64,000 nucleotides of DNA from Ignavibacteriales bacterium (lineage in GTDB: Bacteria; Bacteroidota; Ignavibacteria; Ignavibacteriales; Melioribacteraceae). Shown piece after piece: positions 35,969 to 46,722 of this stretch. Position numbers and translations under genes: made by a program. The stretch lies in the NCBI GenBank assembly GCA_026390795.1, contig JAPLFG010000003.1, positions 2,108,001 through 2,172,000 of the forward strand. Direction: 5' to 3'. Position 1 is the first letter of the stretch. Each line of letters opens with the position of its first letter. Under the pieces are notes generated by a model, which saw only the letters and a program-made list of their open reading frames with translations, was not told where the DNA came from and searched no databases.

Positions 35969-37618
35969 TTATTGCCCATGCAACAACTCCTTGGATTTCA
36001 AATATCGCCGGATTAACGTGTTGGTTGAACTATCATGCTTGAGTTGGTGCTTGGTCAAAGTCTCAAGTTCCGGGATGATTCTCCCGGCAAGCGCTTTACC
36101 GAGTTCGACTCCCCACTGGTCAAATGAATCAATTCCCCAAATTGCCCCTTGAGTGAAAACACTATGTTCATATAGTGCGATGAGCTTTCCCAACGACTCC
36201 GGAGTCAATCGATTCATTAGGATGATGCTTGACGGACGGTTGCCTTCGAAGGTTTTGTGAGGTGCCAGCCATGCCGGTGTGCCATCAGCTATAACCTCTT
36301 GTGGCGTTTTGCCAAAGGCCAATGCCTCTGCCTGTGCAAATACATTAGCTAAAAGTAAGTCGTGGTGACGACCAATAGGATTAAGCGGTTGAAGAAAAGC
36401 GATAAAGTCGCAAGGGATGAGTTTAGTCCCTTGATGAATTAATTGATAAAAAGAGTGCTGTCCATTAGTACCAGGCTCACCCCAATAAATAGGTCCGGTT
36501 TGGTAAGTTACTTCTGCCCCATCAAGTGTGACGTGCTTACCGTTGCTTTCCAAAGTTAACTGCTGGAGGTAAGCTGGAAAGCGCTTCAAGTACTGTTCAT
36601 ACGGCAAAACAGCAATGGTCTGTGTATTGAAAAAATTGTTGTACCAAATACCCAGCAGTCCCATTAGTACCGGCAAGTTACGCTCAAACGGGGCAGTGCG
36701 GAAATGCTCGTCCATCTGGTGAAAACCGTCGAGCATAGCGCGAAAATTTTCGGGACCAATGGCAATCATAGTTGAAAGTCCAATCGCTGAATCCATTGAG
36801 TAGCGCCCGCCGACCCAATCCCAAAACTCGAACATATTTGCTGTATCGATGCCGAACTTTGCTACTTCATTGGCGTTGGTTGAGACCGCTACAAAATGCT
36901 TGGCAACGGCTGAGTGATGTTTCAAGCTTTTGAGCGCCCAGTCGCGGGCAGTGTGCGCATTGGTCATGGTTTCAAGCGTTGTAAATGTTTTCGAAGAGAT
37001 GATGAACAACGTTTCCTCGGCGTCGATGTCACGCGTGGCTTCGGCGAAATCGGTACCGTCAATGTTAGAAACAAATCGAAAGGTTAGATCACGTTGGCTG
37101 TAATGCCGCAATGCTTCGTACGCCATCACCGGTCCCAGGTCAGACCCTCCTATACCGATATTAATGATATTGCGGATCGGCTTGCCGGTGTGACCCTTCC
37201 ACTCACCGCTACGTATTCGGATGGAAAAGTTGGCCATCTTTTCGAGCACGGTATGAACTTTAGGCACAACGTCTTCACCGTCCATGATAATGGATTGCTC
37301 TTTAGGAGTGCGAAGGGCTACATGTAGAACTGCTCTCTGCTCTGTGACGTTGATCTTCTCACCCAGGAACATGGCATCGATGCGAGTCCGCAAACCGGAC
37401 TCCTCCGCCAATTGTAAAAGAAGTTTTAATGTCTCTTCAGTTATACGATGCTTTGAATAGTCAAAGTAGATGCCGACTGCCTCAGCCGTCATTCTCTCCC
37501 CGCGCATTGGATTATCTTCGAAGAGTTTCCGGAGATGTAATTCCCGGACTTCCGTATAATGGTTTTCGAGTGCCTGCCATGAAGCAAGTTTAGCGAGTTG
37601 TGGGATGCTTATTTTCAT
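35969..37618 (-). CDS. pgi: Glucose-6-phosphate isomerase
   Basis: With ATG at 37618, preceded by AAAGGA, the protein has 549 residues, like the Escherichia coli enzyme. It carries GIGGSDLGP, the [12 protein letters not shown] segment and the signature [20 protein letters not shown]. An upstream start inside the aldolase gene is possible in frame but not supported. It interconverts glucose and fructose 6-phosphate. The start lies next to the aldolase stop, so the two genes are translationally close. Confidence 0.96.
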   Translation of the reverse strand: MKISIPQLAKLASWQALENHYTEVRELHLRKLFEDNPMRGERMTAEAVGIYFDYSKHRITEETLKLLLQLAEESGLRTRIDAMFLGEKINVTEQRAVLHVALRTPKEQSIIMDGEDVVPKVHTVLEKMANFSIRIRSGEWKGHTGKPIRNIINIGIGGSDLGPVMAYEALRHYSQRDLTFRFVSNIDGTDFAEATRDIDAEETLFIISSKTFTTLETMTNAHTARDWALKSLKHHSAVAKHFVAVSTNANEVAKFGIDTANMFEFWDWVGGRYSMDSAIGLSTMIAIGPENFRAMLDGFHQMDEHFRTAPFERNLPVLMGLLGIWYNNFFNTQTIAVLPYEQYLKRFPAYLQQLTLESNGKHVTLDGAEVTYQTGPIYWGEPGTNGQHSFYQLIHQGTKLIPCDFIAFLQPLNPIGRHHDLLLANVFAQAEALAFGKTPQEVIADGTPAWLAPHKTFEGNRPSSIILMNRLTPESLGKLIALYEHSVFTQGAIWGIDSFDQWGVELGKALAGRIIPELETLTKHQLKHDSSTNTLIRRYLKSKELLHGQ

Positions 37619-37619
37619 T

Positions 37620-38642
37620 CTAATTCCTTTCAATTGTGGTATTGTATTCTCCACGTCGCGCAGCGTGATTGCACATAGCTCTATGATATAGAGCTTGTTG
37701 TGCAACTAATACGTTGGACTCTTCGCCATGCCAAATCTCTAATGCCGGTTGCTGTATGGCTCGGGAAAAAGAAAACGTCAATGCCCAGGGCAGTCGTGAT
37801 CTGAATCTAACATTCATCGCATTCAAACGTGCCGATGCAAGTTCAGAAGGTTGACCGCCGGACAAAAACGCAATACCGGGAACACAAGCGGGAACAACAC
37901 GCAAGAGACAATGCACTGTTGCATCAGCAACTTCGTCCATCGTTTCCTGCTTAGGGCAATTCAATCCTGGAAGCACCATATTAGGTTTCAGTATTATACC
38001 TTCCAGCATAACTCGTTGTGTATAAAGCTGGTTGAAAACTGTTCGTAGAACTTTCTCTGTTACGTCGTTGCAACGTTCCAGAGTATGATCGCCATCCATT
38101 AGCACTTCCGGTTCTACGACAGGAACGAGTCCGGCTTCTTGACACAATGCTGCATAGCGTGCCAATGCATGCGCGTTTGCTTCAATGCATCCTTGACTGG
38201 GAATTTTATCATCCACTGCAATTACTGCGCGCCACTTGGCAAAACGTGCGCCAAATTGAAAATATTCCTTTAGTCTTTCGCGCAATCCGTCCAGACCTTC
38301 TGTGATTTTCTCACCTGTATGATTCGCTAAATCTATTGCACCTGTGTCTACCTTGATACCCGGAATGATACCAGCGTCAATTATAACTTTGACAAACATA
38401 GTACCGTCTTTTTTGGATTGATGGATGGTCTCATCGTAGAGAATCGCTCCACTAATAAATTCACCTAGACCGGGTGTAGTCATAATCAATTCACGGTAGG
38501 AACGGCGGGCTTCTTCTGTTTGTGGAATTCCCAATTTGGCAAATCGTTTGTTGCATGTTGGATTACTTTCATCCATCGCCAGCAGACCCTTGTCATTAGC
38601 GACCAGCATTTTTGCGGTATCTATAATCTGTTGTGAATTCAT
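37620..38642 (-). CDS. fba: Class I fructose-bisphosphate aldolase
   Basis: A 340-residue Schiff-base aldolase of the animal/plant type: [36 protein letters not shown] and the lysine loop [12 protein letters not shown]. It splits fructose 1,6-bisphosphate or works in the reverse direction. The start at 38642 has GGAG upstream; an ATG at 38657 adds five residues without a site. The C-terminal tail is the sequence that recurs as a remnant after pgi. Confidence 0.94.
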   Translation of the reverse strand: MNSQQIIDTAKMLVANDKGLLAMDESNPTCNKRFAKLGIPQTEEARRSYRELIMTTPGLGEFISGAILYDETIHQSKKDGTMFVKVIIDAGIIPGIKVDTGAIDLANHTGEKITEGLDGLRERLKEYFQFGARFAKWRAVIAVDDKIPSQGCIEANAHALARYAALCQEAGLVPVVEPEVLMDGDHTLERCNDVTEKVLRTVFNQLYTQRVMLEGIILKPNMVLPGLNCPKQETMDEVADATVHCLLRVVPACVPGIAFLSGGQPSELASARLNAMNVRFRSRLPWALTFSFSRAIQQPALEIWHGEESNVLVAQQALYHRAMCNHAARRGEYNTTIERN

Positions 38643-38753
38643 CTCTGTTAACTCCATAATTATATCAATTAATAATTAATCAGTCATTTGCACTTTTAAC
38701 ACATAACCACCAATGTCTTTAACAAGCCAATGCAAATCATTTATCCATTGCGA

Positions 38754-39122
38754 TTACTTCTCCTCCGGAAATTCTATTTCAGGTGCTGGTTGTTTAGAAT
38801 CGTGACTTCTTTTATCTTTTTGGCGTCCTAGAATGCTTTCAATCATATTTATTAATTTATTAATAGCATTGTCGAGGGCTTCGTTTAATGTGTCCGAATG
38901 GTCTGTGACAACAATTGGCTGACGTCCTTCGAGACGTGCCTCAATCATGCAGCGTTTATCGTTCTTACCTTTCTTGGCACCATCTTCATCTTTCATGTGG
39001 ACTTCAACACTAGTAATGTGATCGCTAATCCGGCTTAATGAATTTTCAATTATGCTTCTGAACTTGGCAATTAATGTCTCATTACTTTGGATATTATGGC
39101 CTGTATTTATTTGGATATTCAT
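38754..39122 (-). CDS. HPF/RaiA-type ribosome hibernation factor
   Basis: A 122-residue protein of the sigma-54 modulation/S30AE type: a beta-alpha-beta fold with [30 protein letters not shown] and [20 protein letters not shown]. Short HPF proteins bind the decoding centre of resting ribosomes. Its start overlaps the phosphoketolase stop by four bases (ATGA), so it is coupled to acetyl-phosphate metabolism. This suggests that the block is expressed in slow growth or starvation. Confidence 0.88.
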   Translation of the reverse strand: MNIQINTGHNIQSNETLIAKFRSIIENSLSRISDHITSVEVHMKDEDGAKKGKNDKRCMIEARLEGRQPIVVTDHSDTLNEALDNAINKLINMIESILGRQKDKRSHDSKQPAPEIEFPEEK

Positions 39123-41593
39123 ATTTTTCTCCTTTTGTTATTGTTATTATTCCATTTCCAATTTCTAATTTCCGGCATATCCTGCCCATATTTGTTTATA
39201 TATTTTTTGTGGTCCAATAGTTTGTCGCGGAGGAATTGTTTAACATAAGCCGCCTTCGAACCTAAACCCGGCACTCGGTCAATCACATCGCCAACCAAAT
39301 GGAAACGATCCATCTCATTCAACACCACCATGTCAAATGGCGTTGTGGTTGTTCCTTCTTCCTTATATCCGCGTACATGAAACCGATCTTGATTGGATCT
39401 TCGATACGTTAAACGATGGATCAGAAGCGGGTAACCGTGAAATGCGAAGATAACATGTTTGTCTTTCGTGAAGAGTGTATCAAAATCCTTATCACTAAGT
39501 CCGTGGGGATGCTCGCTCTTTGGTTGAAGTGTCATCAGATCTACCACGTTGATGACTCTGACTTTAAGTTCAGGAAAATTCTTACGAAGAATTTCAACGG
39601 CTGCCATTGTCTCCAATGTTGGAACGTCACCGCAGCAAGCCATGACAACATCCGGGTCTCCACCTTTGTCATTGCTTGCCCATTCCCAAATACCGAGTCC
39701 GGCTGTGCAGTGTTTAATGGCAGAATCCATGTCCATCCATTGCAGCGCCGGTTGTTTTCCTGCAACAATGACATTGACATAATCACGGCTTCGTAAGCAA
39801 TGATCTGTTACCGACAGCAATGTGTTTGCGTCTGGTGGCAGATAGACGCGAATAACATCCGCTTTTTTATTTACCACGTGGTCAATGAAACCTGGATCTT
39901 GATGACTAAATCCATTATGATCTTGTCGCCAAACATGAGACGAAAGCAAAATGTTCAATGAGGCTACCCGACTTCGCCATGGAATATCGTGAGCTACTTT
40001 GAGCCACTTTGCGTGCTGGTTAAACATCGAATCAATGATGTGGATGAATGCTTCGTAACATGAGAAAAAGCCGTGTCTGCCAGTAAGTAAATAACCTTCG
40101 AGCCAGCCTTCACATTGATGCTCGCTCAGCATTTCCATTACACGGCCATCAGGCGCAACATCCTCGTCGATGGAAATAATTTCAGCGGTTGAGCAGCGGT
40201 TCGTTACATCGAATACATCTCCCCATCGATTGGATGCAGTTTCGTCCGGGCTGAAAACACGAAAGTTGGTTTGGTTAAGTTTCACTACATCACGAATGAA
40301 CTTACCCTGAACGCGCGTGGCTTCTCCTTCATCAACGCCGGGATTATTTATCTTCAGAGCGTAATCACGGAAATCCGGCATCTTTAATTCTTTAAGAAGA
40401 AATCCTCCGTTAGCATGCGGATTCGCTCCCATACGTCTTTCACCAATAGGTGCTAACTCAGCTAGTTCGGGAATTAGTTTTCCGTTTTTATCAAATAACT
40501 TTTCTGCTTTGTAACTCTTCATCCAATGTTCAAGAATTTTTACATGTTCAGGCTTTTCCACAAAATTTGTAATCGGTACTTGATGTGCTCGGAATGTACC
40601 TTCGATGGGCAGACCATCAACCACTTTCGGGCAAGTCCATCCTTTAAGAGTTCGAAAAATAATCATTGGCCATTTCGGTCGTTCCCTAAAGCCGTTGTTA
40701 CGCGCGTTTGTTTGTATCTGTTTAATTTCAGCAACAATCGTATCGAGTGTGGCCGCCATGATTTGATGAAGTCTGTCGGGATCATCTCCCTCTACAAAAT
40801 ATGGTTTGTATCCGTAACCACGGAAGAGCTGATCTAATTCTTCGTGACTGATACGCGCCAGTACAGTTGGTCCGGCTATCTTATAACCGTTCAAATGTAA
40901 GATGGGAAGTACAGCTCCGTCGCGAACCGGATCGAGAAATTTGTTCGAGTGCCAACTTGTAGCCAGCGGACCCGTTTCCGATTCACCGTCGCCAACGACA
41001 CATGATACTATCAGATCGGGATTGTCGAACGCCGCGCCATAAGCATGGGACAGAGAGTAACCGAGTTCTCCGCCTTCATGAATAGAACCCGGCGTTTCAG
41101 GCGCAACATGACTCGGAATTCCGCCCGGAAAAGAAAATTGAGTGAACAGTTTTTTCATGCCCTCTTCATCCCGGGTGATATTAGGATAAACCTCGCTGTA
41201 TGTTCCTTCCAAATATGTATTGGCTACTATTCCGGGTGCACCATGACCCGGTCCGATAACATATATCATATTCAGGTCGTATTTCTTTATGATACGATTG
41301 AGATGAACATAGATAAAATTAAGTCCGGGAGTTGTACCAAAATGACCGAGCAGCCGCGGTTTTATATGTTCTAATTTCAATGGTTTCTTTAACAACGGAT
41401 TATCAAACAAATAAATCTGCCCGACCGACAGATAGTTTGCAGCGCGCCAATAGGCATTCATCTTTTGCAGAAGTTCTTGAGATAATGGTTTATCCTTTGC
41501 ACTCTTCTTTTTAGATTTCGTGATAATGTTCTCTTCAAGTCCTTCTCTTACTTCTTTAACCAATTTCTTCTTCGACACTCTCTTTGTTTTCAT
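39119..41593 (-). CDS. xfp: Xylulose-5-phosphate/fructose-6-phosphate phosphoketolase
   Basis: A full-length (824-residue) thiamine-diphosphate enzyme with [39 protein letters not shown] and the C-terminal [15 protein letters not shown]. It splits xylulose 5-phosphate or fructose 6-phosphate with phosphate into acetyl phosphate and a smaller sugar phosphate. ATG at 41593 has AGGG eight bases upstream; a nearer ATG at 41599 and a TTG at 41611 are less well placed. It lies ten bases after ackA, which uses its product. Confidence 0.96.
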   Translation of the reverse strand: MKTKRVSKKKLVKEVREGLEENIITKSKKKSAKDKPLSQELLQKMNAYWRAANYLSVGQIYLFDNPLLKKPLKLEHIKPRLLGHFGTTPGLNFIYVHLNRIIKKYDLNMIYVIGPGHGAPGIVANTYLEGTYSEVYPNITRDEEGMKKLFTQFSFPGGIPSHVAPETPGSIHEGGELGYSLSHAYGAAFDNPDLIVSCVVGDGESETGPLATSWHSNKFLDPVRDGAVLPILHLNGYKIAGPTVLARISHEELDQLFRGYGYKPYFVEGDDPDRLHQIMAATLDTIVAEIKQIQTNARNNGFRERPKWPMIIFRTLKGWTCPKVVDGLPIEGTFRAHQVPITNFVEKPEHVKILEHWMKSYKAEKLFDKNGKLIPELAELAPIGERRMGANPHANGGFLLKELKMPDFRDYALKINNPGVDEGEATRVQGKFIRDVVKLNQTNFRVFSPDETASNRWGDVFDVTNRCSTAEIISIDEDVAPDGRVMEMLSEHQCEGWLEGYLLTGRHGFFSCYEAFIHIIDSMFNQHAKWLKVAHDIPWRSRVASLNILLSSHVWRQDHNGFSHQDPGFIDHVVNKKADVIRVYLPPDANTLLSVTDHCLRSRDYVNVIVAGKQPALQWMDMDSAIKHCTAGLGIWEWASNDKGGDPDVVMACCGDVPTLETMAAVEILRKNFPELKVRVINVVDLMTLQPKSEHPHGLSDKDFDTLFTKDKHVIFAFHGYPLLIHRLTYRRSNQDRFHVRGYKEEGTTTTPFDMVVLNEMDRFHLVGDVIDRVPGLGSKAAYVKQFLRDKLLDHKKYINKYGQDMPEIRNWKWNNNNNKRRKI

Positions 41594-41603
41594 GATCATG
41601 TCC

Positions 41604-42818
41604 CTATTCAATATTAAGATTTATAATTTGATTTACAGTCTTCGCTATCATCCATTCCTCGTCTGTGTGAATAACACGGACTGTTGTCTTCCCGTTTTCT
41701 ATTGATACAACGTGAGCGTTTGCGATGTTTCGTTTTTCATCAAGCTCGATTCCAAGAAATCCCAGTCCTTCACAAATACGAGAGCGGATGACCGGGCAGT
41801 TTTCACCGATGCCGCCGGCAAAAACCAATGTGTCCAACCCGCCAAGTGCAGCTGAGAAAGATCCTATCCACTTCTTCACCTGATAGCAAAATAATGCAAT
41901 GGCTTCTGAAGCCCGAATGTCATCATTTTCTTTTGCGAGTAAATCCTTCATATCGGAACTTGTTTCAGAAATACCTAGCAAACCTGATTCGTGATTTATT
42001 AGTTTGTTGAATTGTTTGGGTGTGAGATTTTCCGACTTCATCATATACCACACAACTCCCGGATCTAAATCACCAGGACGAGTGCTCATCGTAATTCCTC
42101 CGGCAGGTGTGAATCCCATGCTCGTATCAATACTCTTACCTTCATGGACGGCAGCTAAGCTTGCACCGCTGCCGAGATGAGCAAGTATAACACGACCTTG
42201 CGCAACTTTTTCACCGGCGACACGAGCGAGTTCTTCGATGAGATAAGCATAAGACAAACCATGAAATCCATATCGCTGTATTCCCATTTTGTCGAAGCGG
42301 CGGGGAATCGGAAATAATTTTGCAACCCGCGGCATGGTGCGGTGAAACGTAGTATCATAGCAAGCGACTTGATGTAATTTAGGATACCGCTGCAGTAATA
42401 CCTCGATCAATTCAATCTCTACAGGTAGATGATCAGAATCGTAAGGACTGATTCGGTGTAATTCATCGAGTAATTCTTTTGTTATGAGTTCAGGTTCTGT
42501 GTGTTTCATACCAAAAACCACACGATGTCCTACGCCAGTAATCAAAGAAAAATCGATTTGTTCTTCGAGCCACTCGATCAAAATATTTGATGCTGTACGA
42601 GTATCAGATGACTCGATAAGGAAGCTATCTTTTTCATTTTTTTTTGAGTCAGTGGATGTTAAGACCATACCAGGCAAACCAATACGATCAATACTTCCAT
42701 GAAAACTTTTTTCCAGATCTTCGCCAAATCTATATAGAGCGAATTTAATGCTCGATGAGCCGCCATTGATTGCCAGTACATTAGCCTGAGTTGGTTTTAT
42801 GGATGACTGCTTTGTCAT
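41604..42818 (-). CDS. ackA: Acetate kinase
   Basis: A 404-residue ASKHA kinase with [13 protein letters not shown] at the start, the ACK signature [12 protein letters not shown] and [22 protein letters not shown]. It converts acetyl phosphate and ADP to acetate and ATP. The ATG at 42818 has GGAGG seven bases upstream and overlaps the preceding gene's stop by four bases. Together with xfp it forms the ATP-yielding end of a phosphoketolase pathway. Confidence 0.96.
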   Translation of the reverse strand: MTKQSSIKPTQANVLAINGGSSSIKFALYRFGEDLEKSFHGSIDRIGLPGMVLTSTDSKKNEKDSFLIESSDTRTASNILIEWLEEQIDFSLITGVGHRVVFGMKHTEPELITKELLDELHRISPYDSDHLPVEIELIEVLLQRYPKLHQVACYDTTFHRTMPRVAKLFPIPRRFDKMGIQRYGFHGLSYAYLIEELARVAGEKVAQGRVILAHLGSGASLAAVHEGKSIDTSMGFTPAGGITMSTRPGDLDPGVVWYMMKSENLTPKQFNKLINHESGLLGISETSSDMKDLLAKENDDIRASEAIALFCYQVKKWIGSFSAALGGLDTLVFAGGIGENCPVIRSRICEGLGFLGIELDEKRNIANAHVVSIENGKTTVRVIHTDEEWMIAKTVNQIINLNIE

Positions 42819-43456
42819 TCTGCAACCTCCAACCCGAATGAAGCCAGTTTCGCGCATGTGGATTTGTAATCTGTATGATGAATGCTTCGAATCCCCAATT
42901 CTTCCGCTATCTCTACGAACATAGGTGTGTTTTCGATATAGATTACTTGTTGTTTTGAAACTTGAGTAGTATCGAGCGCAAGCTGAAAAATATCTGCATC
43001 AGGTTTTCGCAAATGCACGTAACATGATGAAATAAAAAAATCTACAAACTCATTCAATTTGAATTTCCTAATACGATGTGCATTAAGTTCCCTAGCTTCG
43101 TTGCTGACAACAATAATCTTCAATCCATACTTTTCCTTTAGCCGGCGGATCAACTCGATCATTTCGGGATATGGTTTCGACTGGTCGAACATGAATTTCC
43201 GAAACTGGGCATGAGTAAACGAACGCTTCTCGTAGAATACAACACGGTTCAAGTATTCTTCAATAGTGAGTTTATCCAACTCGTAAGTATCGAACGATTG
43301 GTTATGTCTTTTTTCCATCTCTTCGGCATCAAGGTCGAACTTCTTGGCTGCCAATTTGCGAAACTCATGAACCCACCCGTCGGAGAGCAAAACGCCGCCG
43401 ATATCTACAAATAATATTGTAATAGGAATTTCTCTTTTCAATTTATTCCCTTCCAT
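42815..43456 (-). CDS. HAD-superfamily hydrolase, subfamily IA
   Basis: A 213-residue HAD protein with motif I FVDIGGVLLSDGW, motif II VVSNEARELN, motif III around RKPDADIFQLAL and IYIENTPMFVEIAEELG. The first Asp is kept, but DxG replaces the usual DxDG pair, which is common in alpha-haloacid-dehalogenase/HAD-IA phosphatases. The start at 43456 has AGGAG eight bases upstream. It is the first gene of the minus-strand block and is coupled to ackA; a sugar-phosphate phosphatase role is possible. Confidence 0.8.
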   Translation of the reverse strand: MEGNKLKREIPITILFVDIGGVLLSDGWVHEFRKLAAKKFDLDAEEMEKRHNQSFDTYELDKLTIEEYLNRVVFYEKRSFTHAQFRKFMFDQSKPYPEMIELIRRLKEKYGLKIIVVSNEARELNAHRIRKFKLNEFVDFFISSCYVHLRKPDADIFQLALDTTQVSKQQVIYIENTPMFVEIAEELGIRSIHHTDYKSTCAKLASFGLEVAE

Positions 43457-43685
43457 TATTTCATCTCCTTCTATTCCAACACCGCGATTTTTGTAAGGCG
43501 GCTTTATTCTATCTATTGTTTTCATTTACTTTGTTTTGTAATTGATCACCTTTATTTTTCATTTTCTCTTATTCAGTTGCCACTCGTAATGAGTGTGCTG
43601 ATTTAATAATTATATTTACTAGTAAATTTTCATCACCATTAATCTTCGTTTTTCGAAAAAGTTGTTATAATAAAACTTGACCTGA

Positions 43686-43904
43686 TTATTTTTTCTTTCT
43701 AAAGAGAAGCCAGCCGATAAAGACACCAACAACGAGGGTAGCAATGGTGGGGAACCACCTCCAGTTGTTGCCGCTCATCCAACCGTTTTCATGCATACCT
43801 TCATTCATTCCGCCATCCATAAGTGTTCCGCTGCCGAAATACAAAAAGAGCACTGCTATAACTACCAGCGCTATGACTAAGTATCTATTATTTAATTTAT
43901 CCAT
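43686..43904 (-). CDS. Small two-span membrane protein
   Basis: A 72-residue protein with two hydrophobic helices (residues about 7-24 and 47-66) separated by a Met-, Gly- and Asn-rich loop (MDGGMNEGMHENGWMSGNNW) and ending RKKK. GGAG lies nine bases before ATG 43904. The Met-rich loop could bind copper, but this is a guess. It follows the PAP2-like gene. Confidence 0.55.
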   Translation of the reverse strand: MDKLNNRYLVIALVVIAVLFLYFGSGTLMDGGMNEGMHENGWMSGNNWRWFPTIATLVVGVFIGWLLFRKKK

Positions 43905-43939
43905 TTGATTTATCTCCATTGAATAATTGATATTGCTTA

Positions 43940-44557
43940 TCATGAATGTTTCCGTAGAGTTACTTCAAAGCGCAATCTTAATCGTTTAAGGTATGTTGGA
44001 GACATTCCAAAAATTGAATTATTATTATTCTCATGATGATCAACAACCCACGTTGCAACAAAATAACCTAGCGCAGCTCTAGTAAAAGCATCTGTTACCC
44101 AGTGCTGACCCTGATATACTCTTGAAATTAAAATGAGCTCTGCCGGTAAGTAAACAAGCGTTTTCCAATCAGGCGACTTAATATTTCTTGAAAGCACAGT
44201 TGAAAGTATAAACGCGGCTGTAGAGTAACCACTTGGTAGTGTTTTGTTGTCTTGATTAAAAATAGGTGAATATATTCCTTCCCACATTCGGCTAAATACA
44301 ATAGGGGCACTTTTGTAATATCTTTGATCTTTTAAAACAGTATCGCAAATTGGTTGATCTGCAGTTTCCATCATTAAAAATGTTGCCGTACTTACAACGC
44401 CTAATTTTAACCAATCACTTCCATCCCAGTTAATCGGTTGTTTGATGAAGTCGCCAGTTTCTCTAAAGAACTGAGGAAAAGCATATCCAAATTGTCCAAA
44501 GAGAGAAGATCCAGATATGATGATTAGAAAGAGTGATAAATAAATTTTGCGTTTCAT
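43940..44557 (-). CDS. PAP2-like protein with an altered PSGH motif
   Basis: The 205-residue protein has a signal peptide (about residues 1-22) and the PAP2 blocks LPSGYSTAAF and SRVYQGQHWVTDAF. The second has the catalytic His and Asp. In the first, the usual His of PSGH is Tyr, and the upstream K-x6-RP block is not recognisable. Lipid-phosphate phosphatases need these residues, so activity is doubtful. It may be a secreted or membrane-bound phosphatase relative of changed function. Confidence 0.75.
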   Translation of the reverse strand: MKRKIYLSLFLIIISGSSLFGQFGYAFPQFFRETGDFIKQPINWDGSDWLKLGVVSTATFLMMETADQPICDTVLKDQRYYKSAPIVFSRMWEGIYSPIFNQDNKTLPSGYSTAAFILSTVLSRNIKSPDWKTLVYLPAELILISRVYQGQHWVTDAFTRAALGYFVATWVVDHHENNNNSIFGMSPTYLKRLRLRFEVTLRKHS

Positions 44558-45128
44558 TCCGCAAACTTTATTTATAAATGAAAAGTAAATCCAGACCATT
44601 TAAATCTTCAAAAAGATTCGAATCTTTATTTTAATTAGTAAATGAATGCCTAAAGCAATAGTATCTCTTGAATCTTACTTTATGTTATACATGTTCAGTT
44701 AATTGTGCAATCAATCAAAAGGATGAAAAAGGGACTACATCTTTTGTTTAGTTCACGTAAAGGATTTACTACCAAATTATTCTGATCGCAGATTTTTGTT
44801 AAGCCGAGACATAAGGACCTATCAATATTCTATCATTTCAAGGATTTTGTAATTCAATTTCTTAAAAGATGGACTTGAATATTTTTTTGAATAGATAGAA
44901 AAAATTTAAGCTTAGCAATAAAATGGTTACAACATTTGAAAAAGTAGTGATCATAAGCAAAAAACGATTTATTATGGTTATGGAAGAAAGTTGTGTCTTT
45001 GATTTGAAGATACCAAGACAAAAATAGAGTAAAGACTTAGGCGTGATAAATTTTACAATTTATTTTTCTGAGAGCAAAAATCGCGATACTAGTAAAGAAA
45101 CACTGAGATTGGGGCGGATAGAATTTTG
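44558..45128. other. Intergenic stretch with decayed-looking sequence
   Basis: No gene with a start and ribosome site. A plus-frame run of about 30 codons near 44790-44885 (KPRHKDLSIFYHFKDF) is protein-like but isolated. The end of the stretch leads into the STAS pseudogene. Confidence 0.3.
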
Positions 45129-45426
45129 AATACGTACTGATATCACTGGTTCGGCAAAAGATAACGAGTTTAGTGACACACTAAAAAAACTTATTTCAGA
45201 AGGAAAGAAAAACATAATTATTGACCTGAAAGAAACCGGATTTATGAATAGTTCTGGATTAGGAATCTTGATTGCAGGATACACAGCTGTTAAAAATGGT
45301 GACGGTGAACTAAAACTTGCTAATCTAACTGACAAAATTGAAAGTTTATTATTAATTACAAAACTTAATACAGTCTTTTCAAATTTTGAATCTGTAGAGG
45401 AAGCAGTAAATAGTTTTGCTAAATAA
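45129..45426 (+). pseudogene. STAS-domain (anti-sigma antagonist) pseudogene
   Basis: From about 45129 the frame reads TDITGSAKDNEFSDTLKKLI, then GFMNSSGLGILIAGYT and a matching end, very close to the intact STAS gene at 61662-62000. The first 17 or so codons are not recognisable. There is an in-frame TGA at 45126-45128 where the intact copy has Glu, and no start codon precedes the conserved part. The only ATG in frame lies in mid-domain. I judge it a broken duplicate. Confidence 0.8.
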
Positions 45427-45673
45427 TAAAAGCAAAAAATTTAATAAAATATTCTTATCACGTTAAAATAGAAAACTCATCATTAGCCTTGACTTGAAGA
45501 ACCAACACCAAGTGCTTCCGGAAAAATATTAGTTGTAGCAACTATGCATGGAAACACAACAACACAGTGAATGATTAATGGTAAAGATCTAGTGATAGGT
45601 TTAAATGTATACATCAAAAATAGTTTTTGCGAGTCAGTTTTTATTCAAAATCTTTGATCTCCAAACCGGTTAA

Positions 45674-46024
45674 TTATTCGTCCGCAACAAGCCAGTTAAC
45701 TGCTTCCTTAACGTTATCAAAATATTTAGATTCGCTCCACCGGCTATTCTGACTTACCGTCTCGAATGAATGGCTATGCTTAATGACTATCGCTATTCTA
45801 TCAGTAATTTGAAATCCAAATTGTTGAAGCTCTTCTCCGGTTGAGTGAATGTTTACGGAAGCGTCTGTATCGGTATGATTTATTAAATATCTACTACAGC
45901 TGTGTTCATGAGCAACTTTTATAGCATCTTTTGAATATAGCTCGGCAGTCTTAAAACACGTTCTTCCTACAGACTTTATTTCCACTATTTTATTGTCATC
46001 AAGATAACGTATCGAATATTCCAT
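45674..46024 (-). CDS. Hypothetical SpoIIAA/STAS-like protein
   Basis: A 116-residue protein starting at an ATG with AAAGGA six bases upstream. It alternates strands and helices (EYSIRYLDDNKIVEIKSVG, RIAIVIKHSHSFETVS, YFDNVKEAVNWLV) in the manner of small STAS or SpoIIAA-like proteins, but no family signature is firm. The ending resembles the FDNVEEAVNWL ends of such proteins. It lies near the STAS pseudogene. The function is unknown. Confidence 0.6.
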   Translation of the reverse strand: MEYSIRYLDDNKIVEIKSVGRTCFKTAELYSKDAIKVAHEHSCSRYLINHTDTDASVNIHSTGEELQQFGFQITDRIAIVIKHSHSFETVSQNSRWSESKYFDNVKEAVNWLVADE

Positions 46025-46722
46025 TATAAATCCTTTTGTTATGAAGTAATTCAAATATAGAAATTTAATTACCTCATTATCGAAGAAATTGAAAAATTTT
46101 TAAGTGATATGATTGCGTTAAAGAAAGCTTGAATATTCCAAAGCTCTTTTGAGATATAAATAAATCACTATTTTGATTGAGTTCTTCGAGAAAAGAAACT
46201 AGGATTCGTTTTCATAATGAAATGATTGGCTAAGAATAATAGATTATTTCTCCTACAAAAAAAGAAAGGTGTCTCTATTCATTATTCAATCTGAGCCTCA
46301 TAATTAGTATGGAATAAGTGAAGTGGAGTGATCACTAACAAAGAGTTCAGTGTAGATGGTATATTTGTAGGTATTTGGAAATGGCCTGGTCACAAAATGG
46401 TCGTGACAATTCAAAAAGCAGTGATTATCGACAAATTTCAGAGGCGTTTCTCCGAGGCAACGAATCCCTTATTATCCATACTAAAAATAAATCTTCGATT
46501 GCAAAAATTGAACAATTTTATCGAGGTTTTTATTTTATAAGGGCTAAATATAGATTGAGAAATATTGTACATCTGCCCCATACAAAATATAGGATCTTCG
46601 GTTTAATACATCATAAGTGTATTGACCACTGCTTTTTAAAACTACTAGAGAATTTAATTTACACTTACTTACTATTCCAATTAGACATATTTTTGATTTA
46701 AAATAGACTGTAAGGAAAATTA
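46025..46722. other. Gene-poor stretch before the esterase gene
   Basis: Two overlapping plus-frame runs (46328-46540, 46375-46701) have no ribosome site or family resemblance, and they conflict with each other; I treat them as chance. TAAGGA at about 46711-46716 serves the next gene. Confidence 0.35.

Noticed and set aside
37619-37705. N-terminal extension of Pgi reaching into the aldolase gene
   Set aside because: The ATG at 37618 has a good ribosome site and gives the usual family length; the extension is aldolase DNA in another frame.
39416-39796. Plus-strand frame opposite the phosphoketolase gene
   Set aside because: Antisense shadow of xfp, no ribosome site or domain.
44607-44625. 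GATTCGAATC palindrome resembling a tRNA T-loop
   Set aside because: No acceptor or anticodon stem can be built around it; it is only a palindrome.
46328-46701. Two overlapping plus-strand frames
   Set aside because: They contradict each other, lack ribosome sites and show no recognisable domain.
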